A stretch of 64,000 bases of DNA from Gammaproteobacteria bacterium (GTDB taxonomy: Bacteria > Pseudomonadota > Gammaproteobacteria > Steroidobacterales > Steroidobacteraceae), in the NCBI GenBank assembly GCA_003164785.1, contig PLUE01000016.1, positions 62,001-126,000 of the forward strand, read 5' to 3'. The position numbers and the translations under genes are program-made. The notes under the pieces were generated by a model. The model searched no databases. It saw only the letters and a list, made by a program, of their open reading frames with translations, and was not told where the DNA came from. Positions 8,292 through 16,985 of the stretch are shown here, in pieces; position 1 is the stretch's first letter, and each line of letters begins with the position of its first letter.

Positions 8292-11200
8292 TCATGCGAT
8301 GCCGCGCTCCGCCAGAAATTCGCCCAGGATGCGCGCGGTGTGGCTCCTGCCCGGTTTGCCGACGATCACGGCGGGCATGCCCTGGGCAACGATGCGTCCG
8401 CCGCCTGAGCCGCCCTCCGGCCCCAGATCCACGATCCAGTCGGCTTCGGCCATGATGTCGAGATTGTGCTCGATCACGACCACGGTATTGCCGGCGTCCA
8501 CCAACCGCTGCAGCACCTTCACGAGCTTCTCGACGTCGGCCATGTGCAGTCCGACGGTGGGTTCGTCCAACACGTACAAGGTGTGCTGACCTTCGCGGCG
8601 GGCAATGTCGACACCGAGCGCGTCGGTGCGGACCTTGGCGAGTTCGGCGACGAGCTTGATGCGCTGGCTTTCCCCGCCCGAGAGCGTGGGGCTGGGCTGG
8701 CCCAGGCTCAAGTATCCCAGCCCCACATCCGCGAGCAGCTTGAGCGGATGCTGCACGCTGCGCTGTGCGGCGAAGAATTCCACGGCGTCCTCGACGCTCA
8801 TCGCGAGGACCTCGCCGATGCTCTTGCCCTTGAAGAGAATCGACAGCGTTTCGTGATTGAAACGCCTGCCGCCGCAGACATCGCACAGGACCTGCACGTC
8901 GGGCAGGAAGCTCATCTCGATGCGCTGCATCCCCTGACCCTCACAGGCTTCACATCTGCCGCCGGCCGTATTGAACGAGAATCGGCCGGCAGTGAAGCCC
9001 CGAATCCGGGCATCCGTGGTCTCGGCATAGATGCGGCGGATGGCATCCCAGAATCCGACGTAGGTGGCTGGACAGGAGCGGGGTGTCTTGCCGATCGGCG
9101 TCTGGTCGACCTCGAGCACGCGGCTGATGGTTTCCCACCCGGTGATCGATGCGCAGCCTTCCACCATGATCGTCGGCGTCCGGCCGCGCTGCTCCTTCGT
9201 GGGCCGGGTCAAGAGGCGCTTGAGGTTGCCGAGCAATACGTTGCGGGCCAGCGACGATTTGCCGGATCCCGACACGCCAGTGATCACGCTGAGCCGGCTC
9301 AATGGGATGCGCGCATCGACTTCCCGCAGATTGTGCAGCGTGGCGCCGCTGATCGCGATCGACGGGGCACTCGTCACGACCGGCCTGCGCCGGGAGCGGG
9401 CATGTTGGTAGGGGTGCGCCAACGAACGCCCGGTCGCGGAATTGGCCAGGCGGGCCAGCTCCGTTGCCGTGCCTTCGGCCACGACCCGGCCGCCATGGGT
9501 GCCGGCGCCGGGACCGATGTCGATCACATGGTCGGCGCGGCGGATGGTGTCCTCGTCGTGTTCGACGACGACCAGCGTGTTGCCCTTGGCGCGCAGCCGG
9601 TCCAGGGTGTCGAGGAGCGTCCGGTTGTCGCGCGGATGCAGGCCGATGGTCGGCTCATCGAGCACGTAGCAGACTCCCTGAAGATTCGAGCCCAGTTGCG
9701 CGGCCAAACGAATGCGTTGTGCCTCGCCGCCCGACAGGGTCGGCGCCGCACGGTTCAACTGCAGATAACCCAGGCCCACATCGCAGAGGAAGGTGGTGCG
9801 GCTGGCGAGTTCCGCGAGCAGATCCCGGGCGATGTCGCGCTCGCGCCCGGCCAGCTTGACTTTGGACAGGCGGGCCGCGAAATCCTGCACCGGCAAATCG
9901 GTGAGCGCTGCAATCGACAGGTCGCGAAACAGCACGTGGCGCGCGATGGGGTTGAGCCGCTGGCCGTCGCACTCGAGGCAGGGGATCTGTGCACCCTGGG
10001 TCTCGCGCCACTTCGACTCTTCGCCGCTTTGCTCGGCGTCGAACTCCGCCATTTGCAGGCCGGTGCCGTAGCAGCTCTTGCACCAGCCATGACGGGAGTT
10101 GAACGAAAACAAGCGCGGGTCGAGCTCGGGAAAGCCGGTGCCGCAGTTCGGGCAGGCGCGCTTGGTGGAAAAGACCGCGGCTTCCGCGGCCCCGCGCCCA
10201 CCTGCTTCGCGAGTCTTGACGGGGCTGCCATCCGCTGCGGCGACGTGCAGCACCCCGCGTCCATGTTCGAGCGCCACGCCCAACGCCGAGCGCAACCCGG
10301 CCTCGTGGGCGGCGTTCACCGTGAGCGTTGCGACCGGCAACTCGATGCTGTGCTCGACGAACCGGTCGAGCTTGGGCCATTTCGTCGTCGGGATGAGCTT
10401 TCCATCGACGCGTAGCGCGTCGTAGCCCTTGCCGCGCGCCCACTTGGCCAGAGCCGTGTAGAGGCCCTTGCGCGCCACGATGAGCGGCGCGAGAACGGTG
10501 ACCTTGCGTCCGCGATAGTCCTTGAGGATGCGCGCGGCGATGGCGTCGGCGGATTGCGGCTCGATGGCGGTGTGGCACCCGGGGCAGTACTGCACGCCCA
10601 ATTTGACGTACAGCAGGCGTAGAAAATGGTAGATCTCGGTGAGTGTCGCGACCGTGCTCTTGTGGCCACCGCGGCTGGTGCGTTGTTCGATCGCCACGGT
10701 GGGCGGTATGCCGAATATGGCGTCCACGTCCGGACGCGATGCCGGCTGAACGAACTGCCGCGCGTAGGCGTTGAGCGACTCGAGGTAGCGTCGCTGGCCT
10801 TCGGCGAACAGGATGTCGAACGCCAGGCTGCTCTTGCCGCTGCCCGAGACCCCGGTGATGACGGTGAACTGATTGCGGCCGAGGTTCACATCGATGTTCT
10901 TCAGATTGTGCTCGCGCGCACCGCGAATCTGGATGGCCGTGGGAGCCGCGGCGCGATAGTCGCCCGCGGCATCGTGGACTGCATTGCCGAAGGCGCCGGG
11001 ATCGCGCGCTTCCTGGAGTGCCCGTCCGGTATGCGATGCGGGGACCCGCACCACGTCCTCGGGTGTGCCGACGCACACGATTGCGCCGCCGCCGTCACCA
11101 CCCTCGGGGCCCAGATCGATGATCCAGTCCGCGGCACGCACCACGTCGAGGTTGTGTTCGATCACCAACAGCGAATGACCCGCGTCGATGAGGCGCCTGA

Positions 11201-13859
11201 ACGCGCGCAGCAGTTTGGCGACGTCGTCGAAGTGCAGGCCGGTGGTGGGCTCGTCGAACAGGAACAGCGACCCACGCTGATCCGCGACGGGCTTCCGGGC
11301 GTTCTTCTTCCGGGCGGCGTGTTCGCGAACGGCGTTGTCGGCCAGATGCCCCGCCAGTTTGAGCCGTTGGGCTTCGCCGCCGGACAGGGTGGGGACCGGC
11401 TGTCCGAGGCGCAGGTAGTCGAGACCCACGTCCTTCAGGGGCTCCAGGCGCAGGCACACCTCGGCGTCGGCGGCGAAAAATGCGAGCGCTGCGGAGACCG
11501 TGAGATCCAGGACGTCGGCAATGCTCTTCGGCGGGAAGCCGTCGCTGACGATGAGCACCTCCAGGATCTCCGCCCGGTAACGGCGGCCGTCGCAGTCGGG
11601 ACATCGCAGGTACACGTCCGACAGGAACTGCATCTCGACGTGCTCGAAGCCGTTGCCGCCGCAGGCGGGGCAGCGACCGTTGCCCGAGTTGAAACTGAAG
11701 GTGCCGGCGGTGTATTTGCGCTCCTTCGCCTGTGGCAGTTTGGCGAACAAATTCCGGATCGCGTCGAAGGCGCCGACATAGCTCGCGGGATTGGAGCGCG
11801 TCGTCCGTCCGATGCGGCTCTGATCGACCATCACGACATCGCCGATCAGTTCGATGCCCGCGAGGGAGCGATAGGCACCGGGATTCTCGGTGGGCTTGCC
11901 CTTGGCGCGCATCAGGGCGGGATACAACACGTCGTGTACCAGCGTGGATTTGCCCGAGCCGCTGACGCCCGTCACGCAGACCAAGCGTTGCAAGGGGATG
12001 TCGACGTCGATGTTCTTCAGGTTGTGCTCGACGGCGCCTTCGACCCTGAGGACCCCCGAGCTGGGATTGTCGCGCGTCAGGGGCGGCAGCTCGACGCGTT
12101 TGCGCCCGTATAGATAATCCGCGGTGAGCGAGCCCCGGGTGCGTGCGAGTTCTGCGACCGGGCCGTAAAAGACAATCTCGCCGCCATGCTCCCCGGGTCC
12201 GGGGCCGATGTCCAGCACGCGGTCGGCGGCGTGCATGACCTTGGGATCGTGCTCGACGACCACCAGCGTGTTACCGGCGTCGCGCAGGCGCTGCATGACG
12301 CCGACGATGCGGCCGACATCCCGCGGATGCAGGCCGATGGAAGGCTCGTCCAAGACGAACAGCGTGCTCACCAGCGAGGTGCCCAGCGCCGTGGTGAGGT
12401 TGATGCGTTGCACTTCGCCCCCCGACAGCGTGCGCGACTGGCGATCGAGGTTGAGATATCCGAGACCCACGTCGGTCAGGTACTTCATCCGTGCGCGGAT
12501 CTCGCGGAGCAGCAGGTCGGCCGCATCATCGAGAGGCGCGGGCAGGGCGAGACTGGCGAAGAACCCGCGGCAATCATCGATGGGCAGCAGCATCAGCTCG
12601 CGGATGTTGAGGCCCGGGTGGCCGTCCCGCCCGCCAACCCGCCAGTTGAGTGCGTCGGGCTTGAGCCGGGCGCCCCGACACGCGGAGCATTCGGTGTACG
12701 AGCGATACCTCGAGAGCAGCACACGAATGTGCATCTTGTAGGCCTTCGTCTCGAGCCACGCGAAAAAGCGTTTGACCCCGTACCAGACGTTCTTGGTCCA
12801 CTCGCCTTCACCCTCGAGCACCCAGGCGCGTTGCGCGTCCGACAGATCGCGCCACGGCGTCTCAATGGGGATTCCGCGCCTGCGCGCGAACTTCAACAAG
12901 TCGGATTGGCATTCCTTGTTGGATTCGGTTTGCCAGGGTTTGACGGCGCCGCCCTGCAGGGAGAGCGACGCATCGGGAATCACCAGGCCGTAGTCGACAC
13001 CGATGCTGCGTCCGAATCCTCGGCAGACCTCGCAGGCGCCGATCGGCGAATTGAAACTGAAGGTGCTGGGGCTCGGATCCTTGTAGCCGATGTCGCAGTC
13101 GGGACAATGGAGCTCGGTGCTGAATCGCCAGGCGGCCGATGCGGGGCGGGCGTCGTCGGCGACCGGGTACACGTCCAAGCGCCCTTGTCCGACCTTGAGC
13201 GCGCCCTCGATGGCGTCTCCGGCGCGGCCAGGATCGACCGTCGACCAGCGAAAACGGTCCTGGATGACCTGCAGCGTGTCGCCGCGCTGTTCGTGGATGC
13301 GAGTGTAGCCTTGGCCGGCAAGCAGCTTCTCGATCTCGGCCTGCCCGAAGTTCTTGGGGACGGTGACCGGAAAGGTCAGCACCAGCCGAGGATCGCCGTT
13401 CTCGCGAGCGTGGCGTTCCAGCGCGGCGCGAATGGACTCGGGTGTGTCACGCGTCACGGGCTTGCCGCAGCCTCGGCAATGCAGCACCCCGGCTCGAGCG
13501 AAGAGCAGCTTCAAGTGATCATTGAGTTCGGTCATCGTGCCGACCGTCGACCGAGAGGTGCGCACGGGGTTGGTCTGATCGATGGCGATCGCCGGGGGAA
13601 TGCCGTCGATGCGGTCCACGAGCGGCTTGTCCATGCGATCCAGGAACTGCCGGGCGTAGGGCGAGAACGTCTCGACGTAACGGCGCTGGCCTTCGGCGTA
13701 CAGCGTGTCGAACACCAGCGTGGACTTGCCCGACCCGCTGACGCCGGTGACGATTATCAGTTCGTTCAGCGGCAGATCGAGGTCGAGATTCTTGAGATTG
13801 TTCTGACGGGCGCCGCGGATGCGGATCGCATCCAGGCGAGGGGGATCTAGGGGCGGCAT
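8292..13859 (-). CDS. uvrA: Double-length UvrA-type ABC ATPase (two fused UvrA units)
   Basis: 1855 residues, about twice the roughly 940 of standard UvrA. Four P-loops of the form G-V-S-G-S-G-K-S are seen near residues 39, 633, 1005 and 1530. Four L-S-G-G-E-x-Q-R signatures lie near 480, 823, 1376 and 1726. Paired C-x-x-C elements like the UvrA zinc modules occur in each half. The first and second halves are each a complete UvrA, so this is a tandem fusion. UvrA scans DNA for bulky lesions and hands them to UvrB. Long fused forms are known as a second UvrA in some proteobacteria; whether this one works in repair with UvrBC or has another role cannot be told here. Confidence 0.9.
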   Translation of the reverse strand: MPPLDPPRLDAIRIRGARQNNLKNLDLDLPLNELIIVTGVSGSGKSTLVFDTLYAEGQRRYVETFSPYARQFLDRMDKPLVDRIDGIPPAIAIDQTNPVRTSRSTVGTMTELNDHLKLLFARAGVLHCRGCGKPVTRDTPESIRAALERHARENGDPRLVLTFPVTVPKNFGQAEIEKLLAGQGYTRIHEQRGDTLQVIQDRFRWSTVDPGRAGDAIEGALKVGQGRLDVYPVADDARPASAAWRFSTELHCPDCDIGYKDPSPSTFSFNSPIGACEVCRGFGRSIGVDYGLVIPDASLSLQGGAVKPWQTESNKECQSDLLKFARRRGIPIETPWRDLSDAQRAWVLEGEGEWTKNVWYGVKRFFAWLETKAYKMHIRVLLSRYRSYTECSACRGARLKPDALNWRVGGRDGHPGLNIRELMLLPIDDCRGFFASLALPAPLDDAADLLLREIRARMKYLTDVGLGYLNLDRQSRTLSGGEVQRINLTTALGTSLVSTLFVLDEPSIGLHPRDVGRIVGVMQRLRDAGNTLVVVEHDPKVMHAADRVLDIGPGPGEHGGEIVFYGPVAELARTRGSLTADYLYGRKRVELPPLTRDNPSSGVLRVEGAVEHNLKNIDVDIPLQRLVCVTGVSGSGKSTLVHDVLYPALMRAKGKPTENPGAYRSLAGIELIGDVVMVDQSRIGRTTRSNPASYVGAFDAIRNLFAKLPQAKERKYTAGTFSFNSGNGRCPACGGNGFEHVEMQFLSDVYLRCPDCDGRRYRAEILEVLIVSDGFPPKSIADVLDLTVSAALAFFAADAEVCLRLEPLKDVGLDYLRLGQPVPTLSGGEAQRLKLAGHLADNAVREHAARKKNARKPVADQRGSLFLFDEPTTGLHFDDVAKLLRAFRRLIDAGHSLLVIEHNLDVVRAADWIIDLGPEGGDGGGAIVCVGTPEDVVRVPASHTGRALQEARDPGAFGNAVHDAAGDYRAAAPTAIQIRGAREHNLKNIDVNLGRNQFTVITGVSGSGKSSLAFDILFAEGQRRYLESLNAYARQFVQPASRPDVDAIFGIPPTVAIEQRTSRGGHKSTVATLTEIYHFLRLLYVKLGVQYCPGCHTAIEPQSADAIAARILKDYRGRKVTVLAPLIVARKGLYTALAKWARGKGYDALRVDGKLIPTTKWPKLDRFVEHSIELPVATLTVNAAHEAGLRSALGVALEHGRGVLHVAAADGSPVKTREAGGRGAAEAAVFSTKRACPNCGTGFPELDPRLFSFNSRHGWCKSCYGTGLQMAEFDAEQSGEESKWRETQGAQIPCLECDGQRLNPIARHVLFRDLSIAALTDLPVQDFAARLSKVKLAGRERDIARDLLAELASRTTFLCDVGLGYLQLNRAAPTLSGGEAQRIRLAAQLGSNLQGVCYVLDEPTIGLHPRDNRTLLDTLDRLRAKGNTLVVVEHDEDTIRRADHVIDIGPGAGTHGGRVVAEGTATELARLANSATGRSLAHPYQHARSRRRPVVTSAPSIAISGATLHNLREVDARIPLSRLSVITGVSGSGKSSLARNVLLGNLKRLLTRPTKEQRGRTPTIMVEGCASITGWETISRVLEVDQTPIGKTPRSCPATYVGFWDAIRRIYAETTDARIRGFTAGRFSFNTAGGRCEACEGQGMQRIEMSFLPDVQVLCDVCGGRRFNHETLSILFKGKSIGEVLAMSVEDAVEFFAAQRSVQHPLKLLADVGLGYLSLGQPSPTLSGGESQRIKLVAELAKVRTDALGVDIARREGQHTLYVLDEPTVGLHMADVEKLVKVLQRLVDAGNTVVVIEHNLDIMAEADWIVDLGPEGGSGGGRIVAQGMPAVIVGKPGRSHTARILGEFLAERGIA

Positions 13860-13888
13860 GCCCCCATTTTACACAGGATTCCCACCAG

Positions 13889-14164
13889 TCACCGGCCGGC
13901 GAATTGCTCCATCATCAGCCCGGTGCCGCCCCGCGTGACGTGGGCGACGATGGCCGTGCGCCGATGAATTTTCGTGACCAATCCCAGGTTGATGGCGAAT
14001 GCGAGCTGTACTTGCTGTCCCTTGCGTAGCCCCAGATTCTCGGTCTCGACGAACACACCGTTCGCGCTGAGGTTCTTGGCTCTGCAGATCCGGCTCTTCC
14101 GTCCCGACATGACGACGTAAACCGTCGTTCGTGCGCGGTGGCGGGTATGCAAGCGACGCTCCAT
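13889..14164 (-). CDS. Small PilZ-domain protein (c-di-GMP receptor type)
   Basis: 91 residues that are almost entirely a PilZ domain: R-H-R-A-R near residue 8 is the R-x-x-x-R motif, and N-L-S-A-N-G-V-F-V near residue 32 is the [DN]-x-S-x-x-G motif. Both sets of c-di-GMP-binding residues are present. A purine-rich AAGGGA precedes the ATG. It lies 29 bp upstream of uvrA on the same strand. PilZ proteins of this size act as soluble adaptors; the partner is unknown, although flagellar genes start about 1 kb away. Confidence 0.8.
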   Translation of the reverse strand: MERRLHTRHRARTTVYVVMSGRKSRICRAKNLSANGVFVETENLGLRKGQQVQLAFAINLGLVTKIHRRTAIVAHVTRGGTGLMMEQFAGR

Positions 14165-14505
14165 CGTATTCCCTTCTAGTTGGTTATTGCGACTGGCTGA
14201 TTACTGCGAAGCGCCATTATGCACACCGCTTTCCTGTTAGCGAAGCGTTCAGCAACAAGATTTCTGTTATGTCAAATTATTCCAAAAAAATCATTATATT
14301 ACGTTCAAAGGAAGGTGATTTTCCGCCATGCGCGACTGGCACGCGGACAACCCTGCCCATCGTGCCCGGCGTCGACCGTTCGAACGGCCACGGCGGCAAT
14401 CCGGGTGGAGTCTGGCTACAATGTGGCCAAGGGCGGCAACGGCCGCGACGCGATACCTGCGACACAAGACGCGATACCTGCGAGACATACCCGACGTGGC
14501 ACTCA
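14165..14505. other. Gene-free AT-rich divergent region between the PilZ gene and csaA
   Basis: Roughly 340 bp. Positions 14240-14320 are markedly AT-rich compared with the surroundings and probably hold the divergent promoters, but I cannot fix -35/-10 boxes with confidence. The csaA-proximal end contains a 21-bp tandem duplication. A frame in register with csaA is open back to 14131, but it has no family resemblance upstream of 14506, so I treat it as non-coding. Confidence 0.6.
14447..14488 (+). repeat. 21-bp tandem duplication upstream of csaA
   Basis: GACGCGATACCTGCGACACAA at 14447-14467 is repeated immediately as GACGCGATACCTGCGAGACAT at 14468-14488, with two mismatches at the end of the unit. 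It ends 17 bp before the csaA start codon. Confidence 0.85.
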
Positions 14506-14877
14506 ATGCACTTGCTTCATGACCCGGGCGCCCCGGCCGCGGCCCTCATCGATTTCGAATCATTCATGGCGGTCGACGTACGGATCGGCACCGTGGTGGC
14601 GGCGGAGGCCTTTCCGGAAGCGCGCAAGCCCGCCTTGAAGCTGCGCATCGACTTCGGCCCGGGTGTGGGCGTGAAGCAATCGAGCGCACAGATCACACGA
14701 CACTATACGGTGGAATCGTTGGTGGGGCGGCAGGTCGCCGCCGTCGTCAATTTTCCGCCGCGACAGATCGGCAAGTTCATGTCGGAGGTGCTGACGTTGG
14801 GTTTTCCCGATGCGACGGGAGAAGTGGTCCTGTTCAGCCCCGACTCGTCGGTGCCGAATGGTGCGCGGCTGTTCTAG
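14506..14877 (+). CDS. csaA: CsaA-like tRNA-binding-fold chaperone
   Basis: About 123 residues with an OB-fold of the CsaA/EMAP-II type. The block K-Q-S-S-A-Q-I-T-R-H-Y, then A-A-V-V-N-F-P-P-R-Q-I-G and the terminal S-S-V-P-N-G-A-R closely follow Bacillus CsaA, which has chaperone and tRNA-like binding activity linked to protein export. The ATG at 14506 keeps the I-D-F-E-S-F segment that aligns with the family N-terminus; an ATG at 14566 would remove it. Confidence 0.85.
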   Translation: MHLLHDPGAPAAALIDFESFMAVDVRIGTVVAAEAFPEARKPALKLRIDFGPGVGVKQSSAQITRHYTVESLVGRQVAAVVNFPPRQIGKFMSEVLTLGFPDATGEVVLFSPDSSVPNGARLF

Positions 14878-14893
14878 ACCGCGGGGCCGGCCG

Positions 14894-15100
14894 CTAGACC
14901 GGCTCGGGCAGATCCTTGCGACGGATGGACAGCTGTTCGGGCGCGTCGATACCCATTTTCACCCGCCGTCCCGTGCCGCCCAGCAACGTGATCTGGATGG
15001 GACCATTGGCAAACAACTGCGCCATCGTCATGCTGCCGTCCACGCCTTCCGCCGGTTGGATCAGGATGGACTCGTCGGCGCGCCGGCTCAGTACCAACAT
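14894..15100 (-). CDS. csrA: CsrA/RsmN-like RNA-binding regulator with an inserted segment
   Basis: 68 residues. The start M-L-V-L-S-R-R and the end G-I-D-A-P-E-Q-L-S-I-R-R-K-D-L are CsrA hallmarks, with R60 or R61 in the place of the RNA-binding R44. Between I-L-I and I-Q-I-T-L-L there are about 20 residues where E. coli CsrA has 3. The same place holds an extra helix in Pseudomonas RsmN/RsmF. The gene follows flgN with a 3-bp gap in an operon with flgM. It probably acts on flagellar or other mRNAs after transcription; targets are unknown. Confidence 0.85.
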   Translation of the reverse strand: MLVLSRRADESILIQPAEGVDGSMTMAQLFANGPIQITLLGGTGRRVKMGIDAPEQLSIRRKDLPEPV

Positions 15101-15103
15101 GAC

Positions 15104-15553
15104 TCAAGCTCGTGCCAGCGCTCGAAGCGCCTTGGCGAAGGTTTTTCCCTGCGGGCCGTACGTCACCGCGGGGCCGCCACGGATGATGTCGATCAGCTGC
15201 CTGATCTGGTTTTGACGAATATGGATGATATGGCCGTTCACATCATTCGCGGTGCGGCATCCGGCCATCAATTCCATCAGTGAGCGCCAGCGTTCGGCCA
15301 CGGCCGAACCCAGTCCGGATGCGATGGCGCCTGCGTTGTTCGCATCGGCAGGACCCCAGAGCGAGCGTCGTTCGCCTTCCAGTTTTTCGATCAGCCCGAG
15401 CAGCCGGACCTTTTCGGCGGCCAATTCCTGCACCACCGCCGGCGCGTCGCCGGTCAACGCAGCACGCTCGGCGACCAGGGTGATCGACAAGCAGCGGGCG
15501 GCCTCGATCTCGCGATCGAGCAATTCTTCGAGACGGCGCGCGTCGGTGTTCAT
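15104..15553 (-). CDS. flgN: FlgN: export chaperone for FlgK and FlgL
   Basis: 149 residues, largely helical. It has the FlgN pattern: an N-terminal L-L-D-x-E region, then K-x-x-L-L-G-L-I-E-K-L-E, R-W-R-S-L-M-E-L, C-R-T-A-N-D-V-N-G-H-I-I and a late Y-G-P-Q-G-K. It binds hook-filament junction proteins and delivers them to the flagellar export gate. It sits between flgM and csrA with 3-bp gaps on both sides. Confidence 0.85.
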   Translation of the reverse strand: MNTDARRLEELLDREIEAARCLSITLVAERAALTGDAPAVVQELAAEKVRLLGLIEKLEGERRSLWGPADANNAGAIASGLGSAVAERWRSLMELMAGCRTANDVNGHIIHIRQNQIRQLIDIIRGGPAVTYGPQGKTFAKALRALARA

Positions 15554-15556
15554 GGC

Positions 15557-15874
15557 TTACTTCAGACCGCTCTCGTAACCCAATATTTTGTCGGCAACCC
15601 GGCCGGCGTCGATCTGATAGGTCCCGGAAGCCAGCTGCTGCTTCACCGCCGCCACCTTTTGGGTGTTGACCACGGGCGTTTTGGCAATGGTTTCCTCGGC
15701 CTTCTGCAGCGTTCGAGCGGAACTGGTCAGCGTGACCTGATCCGCCGCCGGGGTGGTCGACGCCGTGCTCGACGCCCCATCACCCTGGGTTTTGTCGGCA
15801 ACGACGCTGCTGCCCGAGCCTTTGACGGGCAGGACCGGTTCGGTTGTCGAATAGCCACTGATCTTGTTCGTCAC
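15557..15874 (-). CDS. flgM: FlgM: anti-sigma-28 factor
   Basis: 105 residues from a GTG at 15872-15874, which is preceded by AGGAGG at a 6-base spacing. The C-terminal half contains V-A-A-V-K-Q-Q-L-A-S-G-T-Y-Q-I-D and V-A-D-K-I-L-G-Y-E, the FliA-binding segment. A longer reading from an ATG at 15934 would start inside the sigma-28 promoter, so it is rejected. FlgM holds FliA inactive until the hook is finished and FlgM is exported. Here its own promoter is sigma-28 type, giving negative feedback. Confidence 0.87.
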   Translation of the reverse strand: MTNKISGYSTTEPVLPVKGSGSSVVADKTQGDGASSTASTTPAADQVTLTSSARTLQKAEETIAKTPVVNTQKVAAVKQQLASGTYQIDAGRVADKILGYESGLK

Positions 15875-15915
15875 CGCAAACCTCCTAGGGCGAGCACCCG
15901 CGCCGCCCTGCCTTG

Positions 15916-15942
15916 TTATCGTCGCGTCTTTCATGAACTTTA
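15916..15942 (-). promoter_or_regulatory. Sigma-28 (FliA) promoter of flgMN-csrA
   Basis: On the minus strand TAAAGTTC (15942-15935), an 11-base spacer, then GACGATAA (15923-15916). The consensus is TAAAGTTT-N11-GCCGATAA, so each half matches at 7 of 8 bases with exact spacing. Transcription would start near 15909, about 35 bases ahead of the flgM GTG. Confidence 0.85.
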
Positions 15943-16004
15943 ATCATGTAGTCCACTTCGCCCTGTAATTTCTGTTATCGACTGTGACGCGCTTCACTGA
16001 AGGG

Positions 16005-16775
16005 CTATTGAAAAATTATTTCGACTACCTGTTCGGATCGCGCGATCCCTTCCACGATCTTCCCGGACGACAAATTCTGCACCTTGACCCGCTGATTGAC
16101 CAAGCCGTCGCTCATGGCGCGTCCGGCCATGCGCACCAGCATGCCGCCCGAATCGGCCACCAAGGTCACGGCCTGACCCCGTTGCACGGCCCTCGAGGCC
16201 ACCAACTGTTGATTGGTGAGGATGGCGCCCCCTGAAATCGGCCGTGCCGCGGTCAGGCCGACGGCGACGGCGGGATCGTCGAAATAACCCTGGGGCAATT
16301 CGGAGATGTCGTGTTGCTCGACCTTCAAATCGGCGGCCGTCAGCACGCTGCCGGTCACGAGGGCGTGGACGGTGACGGCCACCGGCGTGGTGCCGACGAT
16401 CCGCACCGGCACATAGAGATGCCAGGCCGTGGGCCCGGCGCAGCGCAATTCGATCGTCACCCGGTCTTTCATGTGATGGGCCGTTCCAATGATGGGTTTC
16501 AGGCTGTTGCAGCGCTGCAGTTCCAAATTGGATTGGATCGGCCCTACGATGAACCTCTCCCGGTCTGTCAATGGCGCCAATTCCTGCGCCGCGGCGGACT
16601 TCGCCAGGGTTTCGAGCTGCGCAATATCCTGCGATTCGCCGGCCGCAGCATTGCTGCCGCCCGCCGCCGCCAGCGCCGGGCCGCCCAGAGTCGCGAGGGC
16701 CAGCGCCGGGAGGGCCAGGGTCGCGAGCACGGCCGAGGACATTATCCATCGTCGGTATTTTGGCGGTCTTTTCAT
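16005..16775 (-). CDS. flgA: FlgA: periplasmic P-ring assembly chaperone
   Basis: 256 residues. A positively charged start and a hydrophobic stretch rich in A and L (residues 12-37) form a signal peptide. A SAF/ChapFlgA C-terminal domain follows, with A-A-R-P-I-S-G-G-A-I-L, V-Q-R-G-Q-A-V-T-L-V and V-K-V-Q-N-L-S-S-G-K-I-V-E-G. It binds FlgI in the periplasm and helps it form the P ring. It is divergent from flgB; the 256-bp gap holds the sigma-54 promoter of flgB. Confidence 0.88.
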   Translation of the reverse strand: MKRPPKYRRWIMSSAVLATLALPALALATLGGPALAAAGGSNAAAGESQDIAQLETLAKSAAAQELAPLTDRERFIVGPIQSNLELQRCNSLKPIIGTAHHMKDRVTIELRCAGPTAWHLYVPVRIVGTTPVAVTVHALVTGSVLTAADLKVEQHDISELPQGYFDDPAVAVGLTAARPISGGAILTNQQLVASRAVQRGQAVTLVADSGGMLVRMAGRAMSDGLVNQRVKVQNLSSGKIVEGIARSEQVVEIIFQ

Positions 16776-16855
16776 CTTGAGAGAGAAGCAAGCAAGCGGC
16801 GTGCCAGGCGGCCGATCCCCGCGGCGGAGGCGCGTTCTGTCTTATGCACAGCGGT

Positions 16856-16963
16856 GCTTGCCGGCCGGGCGGCTTTCACGCCGCAGGCGGCAAGCCCGTG
16901 GCAAGTCCTTGCCGCGCGCCCGGCCACCGGTGCGTTTCACCGGCGGGTTCAGCCGCCTGCGGC
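16856..16963. promoter_or_regulatory. Dense inverted repeats upstream of the flgB sigma-54 promoter
   Basis: GCTTGCCG (16856-16863) pairs with CGGCAAGC (16888-16895). GCCGCAGGCGGC (16880-16891) pairs exactly with GCCGCCTGCGGC (16952-16963). A 14-bp dyad GGCAAG-TC-CTTGCC lies at 16900-16913. All are 20-130 bp upstream of the -24 box, where an enhancer-binding protein such as FleQ or FleR would act. The sequences are seen; binding is inference. They could also fold as RNA in a flgA leader. Confidence 0.45.
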
Positions 16964-16985
16964 GTCCGGTGCGTCATTTTCGCGG

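Noticed and set aside
8466..10415. A 649-codon open frame on the strand opposite uvrA, and a second of 554 codons at 12186-13850
   Set aside because: They mirror uvrA codon structure in GC-rich DNA, are rich in R, A, G and H, match no family and lie wholly inside a well-supported gene.
15875..15934. A longer FlgM starting at the ATG at 15934
   Set aside because: The extra codons overlap the sigma-28 promoter, and a GTG with an ideal AGGAGG lies downstream.
15965..15990. A second sigma-28-like -10 (GTCGATAA, leftward) upstream of flgM
   Set aside because: The -35 matches only about half of the consensus, and a much better promoter lies 50 bp closer to the gene.
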